Shown piece after piece: positions 9,311 to 21,369 of a stretch of DNA of 64,000 nt. Under the pieces are notes generated by a model that worked only from the letters and a program-made list of their open reading frames with translations, was not told the origin of the DNA and did no database searches. The translations under genes and the position numbers were made by a program. Every line of letters begins with the position of its first letter. Position 1 is the first letter of the stretch. The DNA is from Sorghum bicolor (Eukaryota; Streptophyta; Magnoliopsida; Poales; Poaceae): the NCBI RefSeq assembly GCF_000003195.3, contig NC_012871.2, forward strand, positions 53,224,843 through 53,288,842, in the 5' to 3' direction.

Positions 9311-11332
9311 TGTCACACCCAAATTTAAAGATAAATTTGAGTACATTAATCTCATGTGCGCCCCAGGAATTGTCGCGCATACAAGTCGACAAATTACAAA
9401 TGTATCATCACAAGTGTCTTACATAACGTTATTACAACACAAATATATCAAAGTCTGCGACAAACGGAAAATATAACACATAACTAGCTATGATATGATA
9501 ACTCCAACACAGGGACGACCGACTGGGGGATCGCCAACCTAGAAGTCCTCAGGGAATTCCTCGTAGTAGCTGTCATCTATTACCCATCCGGGATTTTGTC
9601 CAAAAAGAAATATAAAGACAAGCGTGAGTACATCTCGTACTTCGCAAGCATAACATAGGATTTTATGCGGCTCAAAAAGGTCAGACACTGGCTACTACAG
9701 TCAGCATTTTAATTGGTCAATGTTTTAATCCTATTTAATCATCAATTATGCTTAAGCTCCCGATTAGCCCAAATGAGTACATGATAATAACACCGTTAAC
9801 CTTCACGGCTAACACCATCACCATCACGGTTAAACCACATTAATCATCACGATCAATGCGTCAGATTTTCATAAGTTATTTCCCATAACCATCCACACCC
9901 AACTATTCCGTAAGAGTCCAAGGCCGCTCATGTCCGAGAGCACGGCTAGTATACCAGTTTGATCAAACTCTGCGCAGAGGTGTGCACTTTTCCCGTAAGT
10001 CGTGTTACCCATATGCCCGGGGTTTGCAAGACCCACTAACACTGCCAAGGTGAGCGGGCAGGAAACACTATGAAGCCTTCCATAGGCCACGTCTAACCAG
10101 TTAGGGCCGCGAGGTTTCCTCGGCAGGCAAATATAGAGAACCCCCTTTCCTATGGCACATTTCCATCACGGCTATACACATAGGAACAGAAGCAGTTCTA
10201 TACCCAAAGTGGCAAGCCCCTCTTGCGCCCTTTCGGGTAACCTCTAACCAGCTAGATGAGATCCTATTACTGAGCTAAAGTTAGAGCCATATAACCATCA
10301 CGGTTGCACTATAAGTCCTGGATTTTCGCTTACAGAGAAGTCCTTACGGAGGGTCTAGGTCAACCCGACCGAAGTCAATTGCACCATAGCCCTTTTTCCC
10401 AACATTTATCATCATATTCATTAAAGTCAAAGTGATAGTAAATTCTCAATTAATTAAAGCACTAGCAAAGCTACCCACATGCATTCTACCCGTAGGTGTC
10501 ATAAATATATAGTCAGGTAGCTAGGATGTCCTTAGGGTTACCAAATTAGACACATGCAGATGCGTAATTAATTAAGTGAATAGGTGTACAAGGGAAACCC
10601 ATGTTATACTTGCCTTCAGTGAAGGGGAACTGCTGCTGGTCCTGCTGCTCCTCGAAGTAAAATGGGTCACCCACGGACACGTCACCGTCTGCGCTCGATC
10701 GGTACCACATAACAACACGCATCCAAGTACATTCATACAAGCAAACAATCATTTAATTAGAACAGTACACCGACAGATCAAAAATGAAATAAAATACTTA
10801 AAAACAGAACCTACGTTTCGCTACGATCACATAGATACGAAGATCACGAAAATCGGAGCTAAAACGACCAAGTTACGACTTTTCGGCGATTTCCTATAGG
10901 CATTTAATTAATTAAACCTAACCCTGAAAATAAAAAGTGGCAAACTACAGAAACACTAGTACTATCATGTAGAGAATTTAATTACGAACCTAACGCAATT
11001 TGAACGGGTCAAATCGGAGCTATAACGAATATTTTATGGCCAAAACAAGTTCAATGGCAATTCTGTAATTTTCTGAAAAACGTAATTTGACCTAACCGAC
11101 GGGATTTACGCTTTCTAAAAGACAAAACGCATTTCACCCGAAGGCGCTAAGGACCGCGGCTCGAATCCTAAAATCCAGGGGGTTTCTTAAGCAAATTTCA
11201 CCCACGAAGGGGTATGGGACGCCCTGGATCGTCCGATCGCGAACGGACGGCCGAGATTAGAGAAGGGGGAAAGAGAGAGAAGGGGCGGCGCGCCTGGCCG
11301 GAGAGGAGGAAGGGCGCGGCGGTGCCGCCATG
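9311..11332 (-). repeat. TEK-1 5' LTR, inner part
   Basis: Reverse complement of about 930-2949. It begins TGTCACACCC and is interrupted after CCATG (11328-11332) by ATH-1. CCATG recurs at 18726-18730 as the target-site duplication, and the LTR resumes at 18731. Contains the second copy of the exon-like segment (10614-10688). Confidence 0.9.
10614..10688 (-). other. Candidate conserved exon inside TEK-1 LTR (right copy)
   Basis: Second copy of the 75-nt segment at 1572-1646, again bounded by AG on the 5' side and GCAAGT on the 3' side. In this copy the downstream acceptor-like site reads CCCGG rather than CCCAG, which would remove the acceptor. Confidence 0.4.
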
Positions 11333-12614
11333 TGTTGGGAATTTTAAACGCAAACAGAAAAATCCGCAAGCGCACGGATACCGATGTAGCTTTCACCCGG
11401 GAGTATTCCAGAGTATCGATTTTCCACACAGAACGTGAGTGTACTAATTAAGATCCAAGATCGCCCAAGGATAACTATATGATTATTTTTGGTGGGAAGA
11501 GAGGAAGTTTCCTGAGAGTTCTCTAGTTGATCTAAGAATCAAGAATTACTTCAAGATTATCTATTTCGGGACATCAGAACACTAACCACAGAAAGAGATG
11601 AGAAGGGGGCTAGGAAGGTCTGACTACGGTCCTACAAACACCGATCCGAACGTGGTGGAATACGTCGACCGTTAAGGCTGTCACTACCCTAAGGCTACCA
11701 CAACAATCCGCAGGATTGGGTGCAATTCTAGGTAATTGCAAGACTAAACACCACGTCTAATCTATTAATTACTACTCTAATGTTTCAAAGATTAGAGCAC
11801 TTGATGCAAGCGGGAATCCAATAAATAACTTGAATGTAAATAAAAGTAATTAGAGAACTCAGGAATTATGAATTGAAGAACCTGCAGAACGATGAAGAAC
11901 GAACCAGTTGCTGCAAAAGTATAATGTTGAGGAAGATCCGACAGATCCGGCTCCTCCTTCTCCGCTCTCCTCTTCTCTCTCCCTATTTTCTAGATTACAA
12001 CTAGAACTAACTAGAACTAGAACTAGAGGAACTAGAACTAGAACTAGATGAACTAGAACTAGATCTAGATGAACTAGAGGTAGAACTAGAAGAACTAGAG
12101 GGATCCTCTCTACTTGGATGAAGAATTGAAACCCTAACTTTGATTCTGTAGAAGAGGTATGATCTCTAGGGGCCAGGGGGTCTAGTTTTATAGTCCCTTC
12201 AAGTGAATCTGGGCCGTCGGATCAAACCGACATTGATTGAACGGTTATTGTTGATCCTTTAGGTCGGTGGAGCAATATCCCGAAAGAGAGTCCTGATTGG
12301 ACTCTAGCTGAGGGCGGGCGCCCAGGAAAGGAGGGCGGGCGCCCTGTCCCTGTGTCCTCTCAGCCTCCGCTTCGGTCCCGTGGCTTCTAGAGTCTTCTAG
12401 ATGATAGAAAATTGCGCGGCACGTTAATATCTCTATGTAAACCCGACAGGTGGGCCTTTCTTTCATATTTTCTGATAACCCCCTGCAGAAATAGACAAAC
12501 ACCAAAACTTGTGGAATTCTGTCAGCTAAAACCCTAAGTCTAGGTGTTGGTTGCATTTGGATCCTTTTCCATGATTAATTGATGGTTAAATATGAGCATT
12601 AAGGACCGTCAACA
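11333..12614 (-). repeat. ATH-1 3' LTR
   Basis: On the plus strand it begins TGTTGGGAATTTT and ends GACCGTCAACA. Contains the GAACTA-type minisatellite (about 11990-12101) and the GGGCGGGCGCCC pair. On its inner side (12615-12630) is the purine run AAGCTTGGGGGAGCT, the likely polypurine tract. Confidence 0.9.
11990..12101 (-). repeat. GAACTA minisatellite in ATH-1 3' LTR
   Basis: Short imperfect tandem units based on GAACTA, with AGATGAACTA and GGAACTA variants, just downstream of the putative TATA box in element sense. The same array is in the 5' LTR (18111-18212), and a related one in ATH-4 (60740-60830). Confidence 0.8.
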
Positions 12615-13280
12615 AGCTCCCCCAAGCTTAACCTTTGCTCGTCCCTTTAAAGATATACATGCGTTCAAACAAGATCTTATCTCTGGGTTAGGGTAAACTG
12701 TTAAGATTTAAACTTACTCATATCACCTTCCACCATGGGGCTTGCAACCGTCACTTGTGTCTAGAGTAGTTAAAAGATAGAATAGTCTAGTCAAGCACCA
12801 TGTCTCTTGTTCTTCGATTAACTATAGCTCTGGAGTTTTTGCAGATTTTCAAATAAAACTTAGAGATTCCTTGTATGACTCTCTCTAGTCTCTCTTTTGT
12901 GGTATTTCTGGATCCTTACCAAGGCAGTAATGGTATATGCCTTCTCTCAAAGTATGTATGAGGCATAGTGATATTGCCTTCTCTCTCACCCTACTCTAAT
13001 AAGGTTTTGATATCTGGAGCTCATAGGTGGGAGACAGCTAATACATACTTACAAGACATTTATTGCATAGTCAAACCATGGATCCAGAAGAACAAGTCAA
13101 TAAGTCAAATCAAGATGTGCATGTGTGGCGAATGAATGGTGTATGGTGATGATGGTGATAACAATGGTGAAAGTCTAATTCTAGTTATGCTCTTTTGAGG
13201 GGATACATACCTTTCTTGCTCTTTTGAAACGTTTTGAGGAGAATGAGATGCTCTATATTTTCTTTTCTTTTTTTTCAGGT

Positions 13281-13385
13281 GGGTATCTTGTACCCCTAAT
13301 TCTACTGTCGGACACTTGTCCATTTTTATCTCTCGTCTCACTTTCTCTTTTTTTTCTTTTCTTTCGAGGTTCCGGGCACTTGCCC
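13281..13385 (-). other. Stem-loop cluster in ATH-1
   Basis: Three perfect short hairpins in 105 bases: GGGTA/TACCC (13281-13295), GGAC/GTCC (13310-13321) and GGGC/GCCC (13374-13385). In element sense the last two have AAGT loops. The same trio is in ATH-2 (19917-20009) and ATH-3 (47168-47262). Confidence 0.55.
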
Positions 13386-14937
13386 CTTTTTATTTCCTCG
13401 TATTTTTTTTCTCTCTTTTTTTTATTAGAGCACTCATCTCATGAGATAATATAGCAAGTGGTAGTAACAAGATAACTTGAGCATTTATTTCACAGGGAAA
13501 AAATAGAAATATTTTTGGCTATTCTCTCCCTGATTAGGAGTAGAATATTTTTGGGTGGTTCTGGAGATGGAAATGGGTATATGTGGATGGTACTTCCAGA
13601 GTAGAAGTAGCATGTATGAGTGAACGTGCAAGTGAATCTTGACTTAACCACATGACAAGCTTCTAAGGGTCTACACAGCTTGACCACACTCAATGCTCAT
13701 AAGCAGTAAAAAGTAAATGTGTGGCTCAAAGTCTAGCAAGCATGTATATATGGCTGTGGTAGAAATTTAAACTCTCATCATACAGGAACTCATCATGTGA
13801 TATTTTATAGATTTTCAAAGATAAAATTCTCCAGAATTCTAGCATCTCTAGGAACAGATAAACAGCAGCTCAACCTTCCCATATCATATCCGTTAACGAC
13901 TTAGACTTCAGATCATGTACTCTTCCCACAAGTTCAGGTTTAGAGCAAATCTTAATTAATAACAGTGATGCCTAAACTTGAGAGAGATTTCAATTTTGAG
14001 AACTAGTCATGGCAGAGCAACTATTCATCTTTCCATGTGAGAGCTTATCATGAGAGTTCATAGCAAATTTTATTTATTTATTTATTTAGCAAACTAAGCA
14101 AAGATATATATATATAAGCACAAAATCTTTATTTGGGTTTTTATGATTATGCATCTTTTTATTATTTGAGTAAAATATAAACGTGAGTAGAATACTTAGC
14201 TGGATAAATGGAGGTGCTCTCCCCCAAGCTAGATTTTGACGCAATTTCTTCTGATGTAGCTAGCAGGTGGCGGAGGTGTATTTGAATGTCGGCAGCACCC
14301 TGACAGCGATTAGGATGTCCTCCGTCTGCTAGTCTTCTTTGATCCTTGAATTCTGTGGAGCTCAAATAGACAACAAAGCTTTGTGGAACTAGTTAGGTGT
14401 TAGCATAAGTAGCTTCCTCAATAAATGTTACTCTCTTTAGTAGGATCATAAATTTATTTTTATAATTTTATTTTTATAGGATAGGAATATATTTATTTTA
14501 TTTTTACGCCACCACAGTAAATGTACTTATGGGTTTTATGCCATGAGCATACACACATGGGGCTTACTATTTTTAATATTTTTATTTTCTTTTCAAGATG
14601 ATATGAACCTGATTAACTAAGCAAACTGTTTTAAATAATTGAAAGGAAAAAGATAACTACCAAGTTTACCTCTTGGTAAGGCGTTCGGTGTTTTTACGTC
14701 CTCCGAACGGGACTCTCCGTTTTCTCAATCGTCGTGGGATTCGCTGGATGGCGTAGTCAGTGGTTCCGGCGGCGCCTGCTCTTCATGTATAACTATCTTC
14801 TCTCTACACACCTGACTCGGTGCTACGGTCTCCTCAGGACAGTTCTGTTCACGTTGTATGTCTTCAGACTTTACCACTTCTCCTTCATAGTCTACCCATC
14901 CGTCCTTGATGATTTTCCTTCTCTAGTTGCGGTTGCG

Positions 14938-15615
14938 TCATCTTCTTCTTGTCCTGACCTGCTTAGAGTCTTCAACTATATAGTTAGGGTCAGTAAAATA
15001 GCGGCATACCTTCTCAGAGGGGAAATGCATGTGGACTTCTCCAGTTCCAATGTAGATGATTGCTTTAACGGTGCTGAGGAACGGTCTTCCAAGGATGATG
15101 GGTGGATCGTACTTGTCTTCAATGTTTCGGAATGTCTGATCTGCCATCTGGAGCTAAATGTATGTCGGTTTCAGGGGTATGGTTCCGAATAGGAGCTGAT
15201 AGGTGACTGGGTCGTCCTTTTTGGTCAGGAACGGTGACTTAAGTCGACGGTCTTGACCTCCTTGAACTGCAGTGACCATCTTAGCTGACTTGGTCCACAT
15301 TTGCTTGTTCCTGTTCCTCCTGTTGGTCCTTCCTTGGTTCATGTCAGGATTGCTCTAAGATTTGTGTAATCTTGTTCTCGAAGGAAAACGTCTCCTTCCT
15401 CCCCGAAGTCTGCTGGAGCGTATAAGGTACCAACTCGGACGCAGAGGTTCTTCAATATTCCCTTTGAGGAACTTAGTGTCCGATCTGCAGGCTGAGCATA
15501 ATGTTGACGTTTGAGCCAAAGTCATAGAGTGCTTCTAGGAAGTCCACCATGCCGATGGAGATCGGGATGACGGGGCGTCCTCGATTGTCTCTCTTGACCA
15601 GCAGAAGGTTAGTAA
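14938..15615 (-). pseudogene. ATH-1 retroviral-type aspartic protease remnant
   Basis: Read on the minus strand, a degraded active-site region (LYDFGSNVNIM, with DFG in place of DTG/DSG) lies near 15500-15530. Further along, the frame 15342-14938 is broken by one TAG at 15154-15156 and contains the C-terminal protease motif PPIILGRPFLST followed by GEVHMHFP. This order matches the proteases of non-chromovirus Ty3/gypsy elements. No RT motif follows. The opposite-strand ORF here is a shadow. Confidence 0.65.
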
Positions 15616-17111
15616 TTACTTCCACAACGGGGTTACTCCAGTAGTTACGTCCTCAAGCATCTCAGGGCAGTGATTGCCTGAGTGTCCAGTATCTCCAGTG
15701 TGTTTGTGCTCGTAGATCTAGGTTCTTCACTTGGTGGAGTTTGGGAGTTGTAAAACTCCTTCATATTTTGCTCGAAGTGTACCTGCTCATAGAGACAAGG
15801 CAGAGATCAAGTGCATGGGCCCTGTTGGTGGAAAACACCAACAGAACCAAAAGTGTATTTGTTCTCTCTAACCTTAAGCATAGTGAGCAAGACAAAGTTG
15901 GATAATAAGATCATGAGTATAGCATTTAAAATATTTGTCAGATCAGATTGCTCAACCTAATGGAAAGATAATCTATCTATACTTACTTATGTTTTTTTAT
16001 ATATATATCTTCCAAAGATTGAGTGTGTAACATTTTAGCTCATATGATTAGGAGTGTGGGATCACAAAGGTGAAAGGACTAAACATATTGAATCGATTTG
16101 GTTGGTTAATCTAGAGTTGTAAATCATACATGTTTGTCTCTTTTATTCATGTGAACGCCAGAACCAAGGAGAAGCTTATAGAAGTGATAGTCAAGTATCT
16201 TAAGATGTTACCTTACTTGAAGAGTGATGGTACAGTATCACCTTGTGGAAGCTTTCCTCTCTTAGCGGTTGTGCATTGTGTTTGTGGCACCCTCCATGGA
16301 TCATCTCTTGTGAGCTATGCCTTCATTGTGTAAATTGTTAAACTTTATGTGTGTCTCTCTTTGTCTGCAATGTGAGTTTATCTCAGGACTTCCCAGGTCG
16401 ATATTGAAAGTTTTCCTGCAGGGGTTAGTCCAACAAAATATCCAATATCTACTATAGCATACTATCGGCTCAAAAATCAACCTAGACACCATGTCTAATT
16501 TGATTTAGGAGGGAATTTTAACCTAAGCATCATGCTTAATTTAAAATCCTTTGGAAGTAAGATCATCATTCCTAAACTAAGCACCATGCTTAATTTAGAG
16601 ATAAATGAAACTACTCCAAACCTAGACGTATACTAAAGCAAATAAAGGTAGCATGAGAGCATTTATAGAGTTCTACTCAAGTGGAGATGAAGTAGTGTGA
16701 TTAGTATTTAACAAATTGAGCATGTCTCAAAGGTAGGGACAACCAACATAGCAACATGGCAAAGGATGTTTTTATGTAAAGTACTCCCCCAAGCTTGAAT
16801 TTTACAAAATTCAAGTTTGGATGAGTTTAATTCAATGTTGTATGATGATTGGTTGGACATACCTTGTGCTTGTCATTCATCCGATCTTCTTGCTCCAATC
16901 CTGGAAAGGTTAGTGACAAGAATACCTGAAGGAATATTTTTACAATTATCCTTATATGCTCAACACACAAGGTAATGTTACAAATAATTAAAAGCTCATG
17001 TTACGATATGATCAGTGCTTGTTTTAGGACACTAAGCTTGTCCTTGGGAAACCATCAATTTATGTCTGCGAAGTGGTTTCCCCTCCAACGCTGACCTAAA
17101 TCAAGATCAAC

Positions 17112-17384
17112 TCAACGAGATCTGCAAAATTTATTATAGACATATGCATCGACAACCGCCCTTTTAAAGTTTTTATAAATAGAAAGGATGAGGGGGTTGG
17201 AGATCTCGAATGTGGTGGTGTCGGAAAAACCAATGGATTGGGAAGATGTTGCATATGAGCATGGAGTAAATGAAGTGGCTATGAAATAGATTCCATGCTC
17301 ATTAATGCTTAGAGTGAAATCCATGTGGTATGGTGAAAATGATAAGGTGAGTGTGGTAAAAAAGGAAAAGAAAAAAGGATACAC
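17112..17384 (-). pseudogene. ATH-1 gag-position ORF, C-terminal remnant
   Basis: The last part (NEHGIYFIATSFTPCSY, SSQSIGFSDTTTFEISNP, KNFKRAVVDAYVYNK) matches the end of the ATH-3 gag frame (43798-44256) and the end of the ATH-2 ORF (23224-23976). The capsid-like region is missing, so ATH-1 has an internal deletion between PBS and this fragment. The ATG at 17384 is accidental. Confidence 0.7.
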
Positions 17385-17418
17385 GGACGACTTGGTTAAA
17401 AACTAGCACAGCTATTGT

Positions 17419-17436
17419 TCCCCGGCAACGGCGCCA
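17419..17436 (-). other. ATH-1 primer-binding site, tRNA-Asp
   Basis: The minus strand reads TGGCGCCGTTGCCGGGGA, an 18-nt complement of the plant tRNA-Asp 3' end, seven bases inside the right LTR. Fixes the element sense as minus. Confidence 0.9.
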
Positions 17437-17443
17437 GAAAGCT

Positions 17444-18725
17444 TGTTGGGTATTTTAAACGCAAACAGAAAAATCCGCAAGCGCACGGATACCGATGTAG
17501 CTTTCACCCGGGAGTATTCCAGAGTATCGATTTTCCACAGAGAACGTGAGTGTACTAATTAAGATCCAAGATCGCCCAAGGATAACTATATGATTATTTT
17601 TGGTGGGAAGAGAGGAAGTTTCCTGAGAGTTCTCTAGTTGATCTAAGAATCAAGAATTACTTCAAGATTATCTATTTCGGGACATCAGAACACTAACCAC
17701 AGAAAGAGATGAGAAGGGGGCTAGGAAGGTCTGACTACGGTCCTACAAACACCGATCCGAATGTGGTGGAATACGTTGACCGTTAAGGCTGTCACTACCC
17801 TAAGGCTACCACAACAATCCGCAGGATTGGGTGCAATTCCACGTAATTGCAAGACTAAACACCACGTCTAAACTATTAATTACTACTCTAATGTTTCAAA
17901 GATTAGAGCACTTGATGCAAGCGGGAATCCAATAAATAACTTGAATGTAAATAAAAGTAATTAGAGAACTCAGGAATTATGAATTGAAGAACCTGGAGAA
18001 CGATGAAGAACGAACCAGTTGCTGCAAAAGTATAATGTTGAGGAAGATTCGACAGATCCGGCTCCTCCTTCTCCGCTCTCCTCTTCTCTCTCCCTATTTT
18101 CTAGATTACAACTAGAACTAACTAGAACTAGAACTAGAGGAACTAGAACTAGAACTAGATGAACTAGAACTAGATCTAGATGAACTAGAGGTAGAACTAG
18201 AAGAACTAGAGGGATCCTCTCTACTTGGATGAAGAATTGAAACCCTAACTTTGATTCTGTAGAAGAGGTATGATCTCCAGGGGCCAGGGGGTCTGGTTTT
18301 ATAGTCCCTTCAAGTGAATCTGGGCCGTCGGATCAAACCGACATTGATTGAACGGTTATTGTTGATCCTTTAGGTCGGTGGAGCAATATCCCGAAAAAGA
18401 GTCCTGATTGGACTCTGGCTGAGGGCGGGCGCCCAGGAAAGGAGGGCGGGCGCCCTGTCCCTGTGTCCTCTCGGCCTCCGCTTCGGTCCCGTGGCTTCTG
18501 GAGTCTTCTAGATGATAGAAAATTGTGCGGCACGTTAATATCTCTATGTAAACCCGACATGTGGGCCTTTCTTTCATATTTTCTGATAACCCCCTGCAGA
18601 AATAGACAAACACCAAAACTTGTGGAATTCTGTCAGCTAAAACCCTAAGTCTAGGTGTTGGTTGTATTTGGATCCTTTTCCATGATTAATTGATGGTTAA
18701 ATATGAGCATTAAGGACCGTCAACA
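17444..18725 (-). repeat. ATH-1 5' LTR
   Basis: 1282 bp, the same length as the 3' copy. A TATA-like CTATAAAAC is on the minus strand at about 18294-18304. Upstream of it in element sense is the block conserved in all ATH LTRs, containing AACGGTTA and GTCGG...CCGAC. The GAACTA minisatellite lies at 18111-18212. Confidence 0.9.
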
Positions 18726-18730
18726 CCATG

Positions 18731-19654
18731 TCCGGCCTGCGAAGCTCGCCGGAGAAACTCGTTTAGGCGCTACGGGGCTCGGTTTCGCGAACCAGTTTCG
18801 CTGGGAGAGAGAGGAGGTCGCGGCGAACTCGGTTCCAACCTTAGCGCGGCCGGGGAGACCACGCGTGGCCCGCTCCATGGCCGGCGGCCATGGAGCTCGC
18901 CGGAGCACGCGGCCAGGGGGCTAGGAGGCATGAAAATACAACGGGTTCGGTCGAGGAGAAAGCGGGGAGGATGGGGAAGCTCACTGTCGCGACGAAGTCG
19001 GCGAGGACGGCTCGGACGACGGGCTTCACGCGGAGGTCGCGGCGGCGGCTTCTCTGCGCAAGGCCGAGAGGAGCGAAGACAAAGAGAAAAGAAAATGGGA
19101 AGGGGGAAAGAAGGCTCGGGCGCACGGGGGGTTTTCTCCAACTGAAAGCCGTGGCGCGGGGGACAGGAGAACGTGGGCGCGGGGGAGGCGCCGAGCGGTT
19201 TTCCAACCGAGAGAGAGGAAGAAGCGGGCGGCGGTTTGGGGAAGGAGGAGCTGACAGGCAGGCCCGGCCTGTCAGCGGGAGAGAGAGAGAGGGGAAGGGA
19301 GGAGGCCGGCTGGGCCAGGCCCAAGAAGGGGCGCGGGGGAGGGTTGCTGAGCCTCCAGGCCGAAAAGAGGAAGGGGAAGGGAGGGAAAGGTTTTCTTCCT
19401 TTTTTTATACACATTTTTCCAAATGAATTCCTTTTCTTCAAATATTTTCTTGCGCAAAATATTTTGGTTTTTAAAACAGTCATCACATAAAAGAAATGCT
19501 CCAGCATGAATGCAACATAAATATTTCTCTAAACTTATATTAAATTTTAGTTTCTCCAAATTTATTTATTTTCCTATATTGAAAATGCTCACAAAATAAA
19601 TTCATTTAAATTCATTTCATCTATTAAAAAGAAACAAAATTTTTGGGTGTTACC
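18731..19654 (-). repeat. TEK-1 5' LTR, outer part
   Basis: Continues the LTR after the ATH-1 insertion and is the reverse complement of positions 4 to about 930. The terminal base is C at 19654 where A is expected, and the TSD GCTCA follows (19655-19659). The GC-rich part contains long open frames on both strands that have no codon-level support. Confidence 0.9.
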
Positions 19655-19916
19655 GCTCATGGGTGGGTGACAGCTAATACATACTTACAAGACATTTATT
19701 GCATAGTCAAACCATGGATCCAGAGAAACAAGTCAATAAGTCAAATCAAGATGTGCATGTGTGGCGAGTGAATGGTGTATGGTGATGGTGGTAATAACAA
19801 TGGTGAAAGTCTAATTCTACTTTTGCTCTTTTTAGGGGATACATACCTTTCTTGCACTTTGAAGCTTTTTGAGGATAATGAGATGCTCTACATTTTCTTT
19901 TTCTTTTCTCTCAGGT

Positions 19917-20009
19917 GGGTATCTTGTACCCCTAATTCTACTGTCGGACACTTGTCCATTTTTACCTCTCGTCTCACTTTTTTTTCTTCGAGGTTCCGGG
20001 CACTTGCCC
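19917..20009 (-). other. Stem-loop cluster in ATH-2
   Basis: GGGTA/TACCC (19917-19931), GGAC/GTCC (19946-19957) and GGGC/GCCC (19998-20009), the same three hairpins and order as in ATH-1 although the intervening sequence differs in length. Confidence 0.55.
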
Positions 20010-21369
20010 CTTTTTATTTCCTCGTATTTTTTTTTCTTTTCTTTTTTTAGAGCACTCATCTCCTGAAATAATATAGCAAGTGGTAGTAACCAAGATAACT
20101 CGAGCATTTATTTCACAGGGAAAAACGAAAATAGGGAAATGTTTTTGGCTATTCTCTCCTGGATTAGGAGTAGAATAATTTTGGGTGAATCTGGAGATAG
20201 GAATGAGTGGATGTATGTGGATGCGTACTTTCAGAGTAGAAGCAGCATGTGTGAGTGAACATGCAAGTGAATCTTGATTTTAACCACATGACAAGCTCCT
20301 AAGGGTCTACACAGCTTGACCACACTCAATGCTCATAAGCAGTAAAAAGTAAATGTGTGGCTCAAAGTCTAATAAGTATGTATATATGGCTGTGGTAGGA
20401 TTTTAAACTCTCATCATACATGAACTCATCATGTGTTATTTTAAAGATTTTTAAAGATAAAATTCTCCAGAATTCTAGCATCTCTAGGAACAGATAAACA
20501 GCAGCTCAACCTTCCCATATCATATCCGTTAACGACTTAGACTTTAGATCAAGTACTCTTCCCACATGTTTAGGTTTAGAGTAGGTTTAAATTATAACAA
20601 TTATGCCTAAACTTGAGAGAGATTTCAATTTTTAGAACTAGTCATGGTAGAGCAACTATTCATCATTTCCATGTGAGAGTTTATCATGAGGGTTCAGTTT
20701 GGCCTAGACTCTTTATTTATTTATTTAGCAAACTAAGCAAAGATATATAAACACAAAATTTCTATTCGGGTTTTCATGATTATGCATCTTTTTATTATTT
20801 GAGTAAAGTCTAAACGCGAGTAGAAACACTTAGCTGGATAAATGGGGGTGCTCTCCCCCAAGCTGGATTTTGACGTAATTTCTTCTGATGTAGCTAGCAG
20901 GTGGTGGAGGTGTATTTGAATGTCAGCAGCACCCTGACAGCGATTAGAATGTACCACAGTGAATGTACCTATGAGTTTTATGCCATGAGCATACTCACAT
21001 GGGGCTTTTTAACATTTTTATTTGCTTTTCGAGATGATATGAACTTGATTAACTAGGCAAAATAATTGAAGGGAAAAGGATAACTACCAAGTTTACCTCT
21101 TGGCAAGACGTTCGGTGTTTTTAAGTCCTCCGAACGGGACTCTCCATTTTCTCAGTCGTCCTGGGATTCGCTGGATGGCGCAGTCGGTGGTTCCGGTGGC
21201 GCCTCCTCTTCGTGTATAACTATCTTCTCTCTCCACACTTGATTCGGTGCTACGGTCTCCTCAGGACGGTTCTGTTCAAGCTATATGTCTTCAGACCTTA
21301 CCACTTCTCCTTCGTAGTCTATCCATCCGTCCTTAATGATTTGCCTCCTCTGGTTTCGGTTGCGTTGCC

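Larger units (their letters stand above)
11333..18725 (-). mobile_element. ATH-1: tRNA-Asp-primed Ty3/gypsy-like non-autonomous element
   Basis: A complete insertion in the TEK-1 5' LTR, bounded by TSD CCATG. The LTRs at 11333-12614 and 17444-18725 are 1282 bp each and nearly identical. The PBS sits beside the right LTR, so the element reads on the minus strand. The internal 4.8 kb holds only fragments: the end of a gag-position ORF (17112-17384) and a broken aspartic protease (14938-15615). No RT, RNase H or integrase motifs were found. Placement near Athila-type elements is based on the tRNA-Asp PBS, the gag type of the related ATH-3 and the LILGRPFL-type protease. Confidence 0.88.
4..19654 (-). 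mobile_element. TEK-1: Tekay/Del-like chromovirus with inverted LTRs, interrupted by ATH-1
   Basis: This is a Ty3/gypsy element read on the minus strand: 5' LTR, PBS, accessory ORF, gag, PR, RT, RNase H, integrase, chromodomain, polypurine tract, then a second LTR copy. Both LTR copies are 2946 bp once the ATH-1 insertion and its TSD are removed. The left copy is in the opposite orientation to the right one, so both outer ends are the U3 terminus TGTAACACCC (the right outer end reads GGGTGTTACC, with its last base changed). The right flank is GCTCA, and the first three window bases, TCA, are compatible with the end of the same TSD. The host sequence to the right (from 19655) is the body of ATH-2. 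By eye the LTR copies differ at only about 1-2% of sites, so the insertion is fairly young. Family assignment rests on the C-terminal chromodomain and the initiator-Met PBS. Confidence 0.85.

Noticed and set aside
4..9311. TEK-1 as two separate elements in opposite orientation
   Set aside because: Only one internal region is present, and the outer flanks fit a single TSD. Kept as an alternative only because the left flank shows just three bases.
14734..15192. 152-codon plus-strand ORF in ATH-1
   Set aside because: Lies opposite the protease remnant, which has recognisable motifs; a shadow frame.
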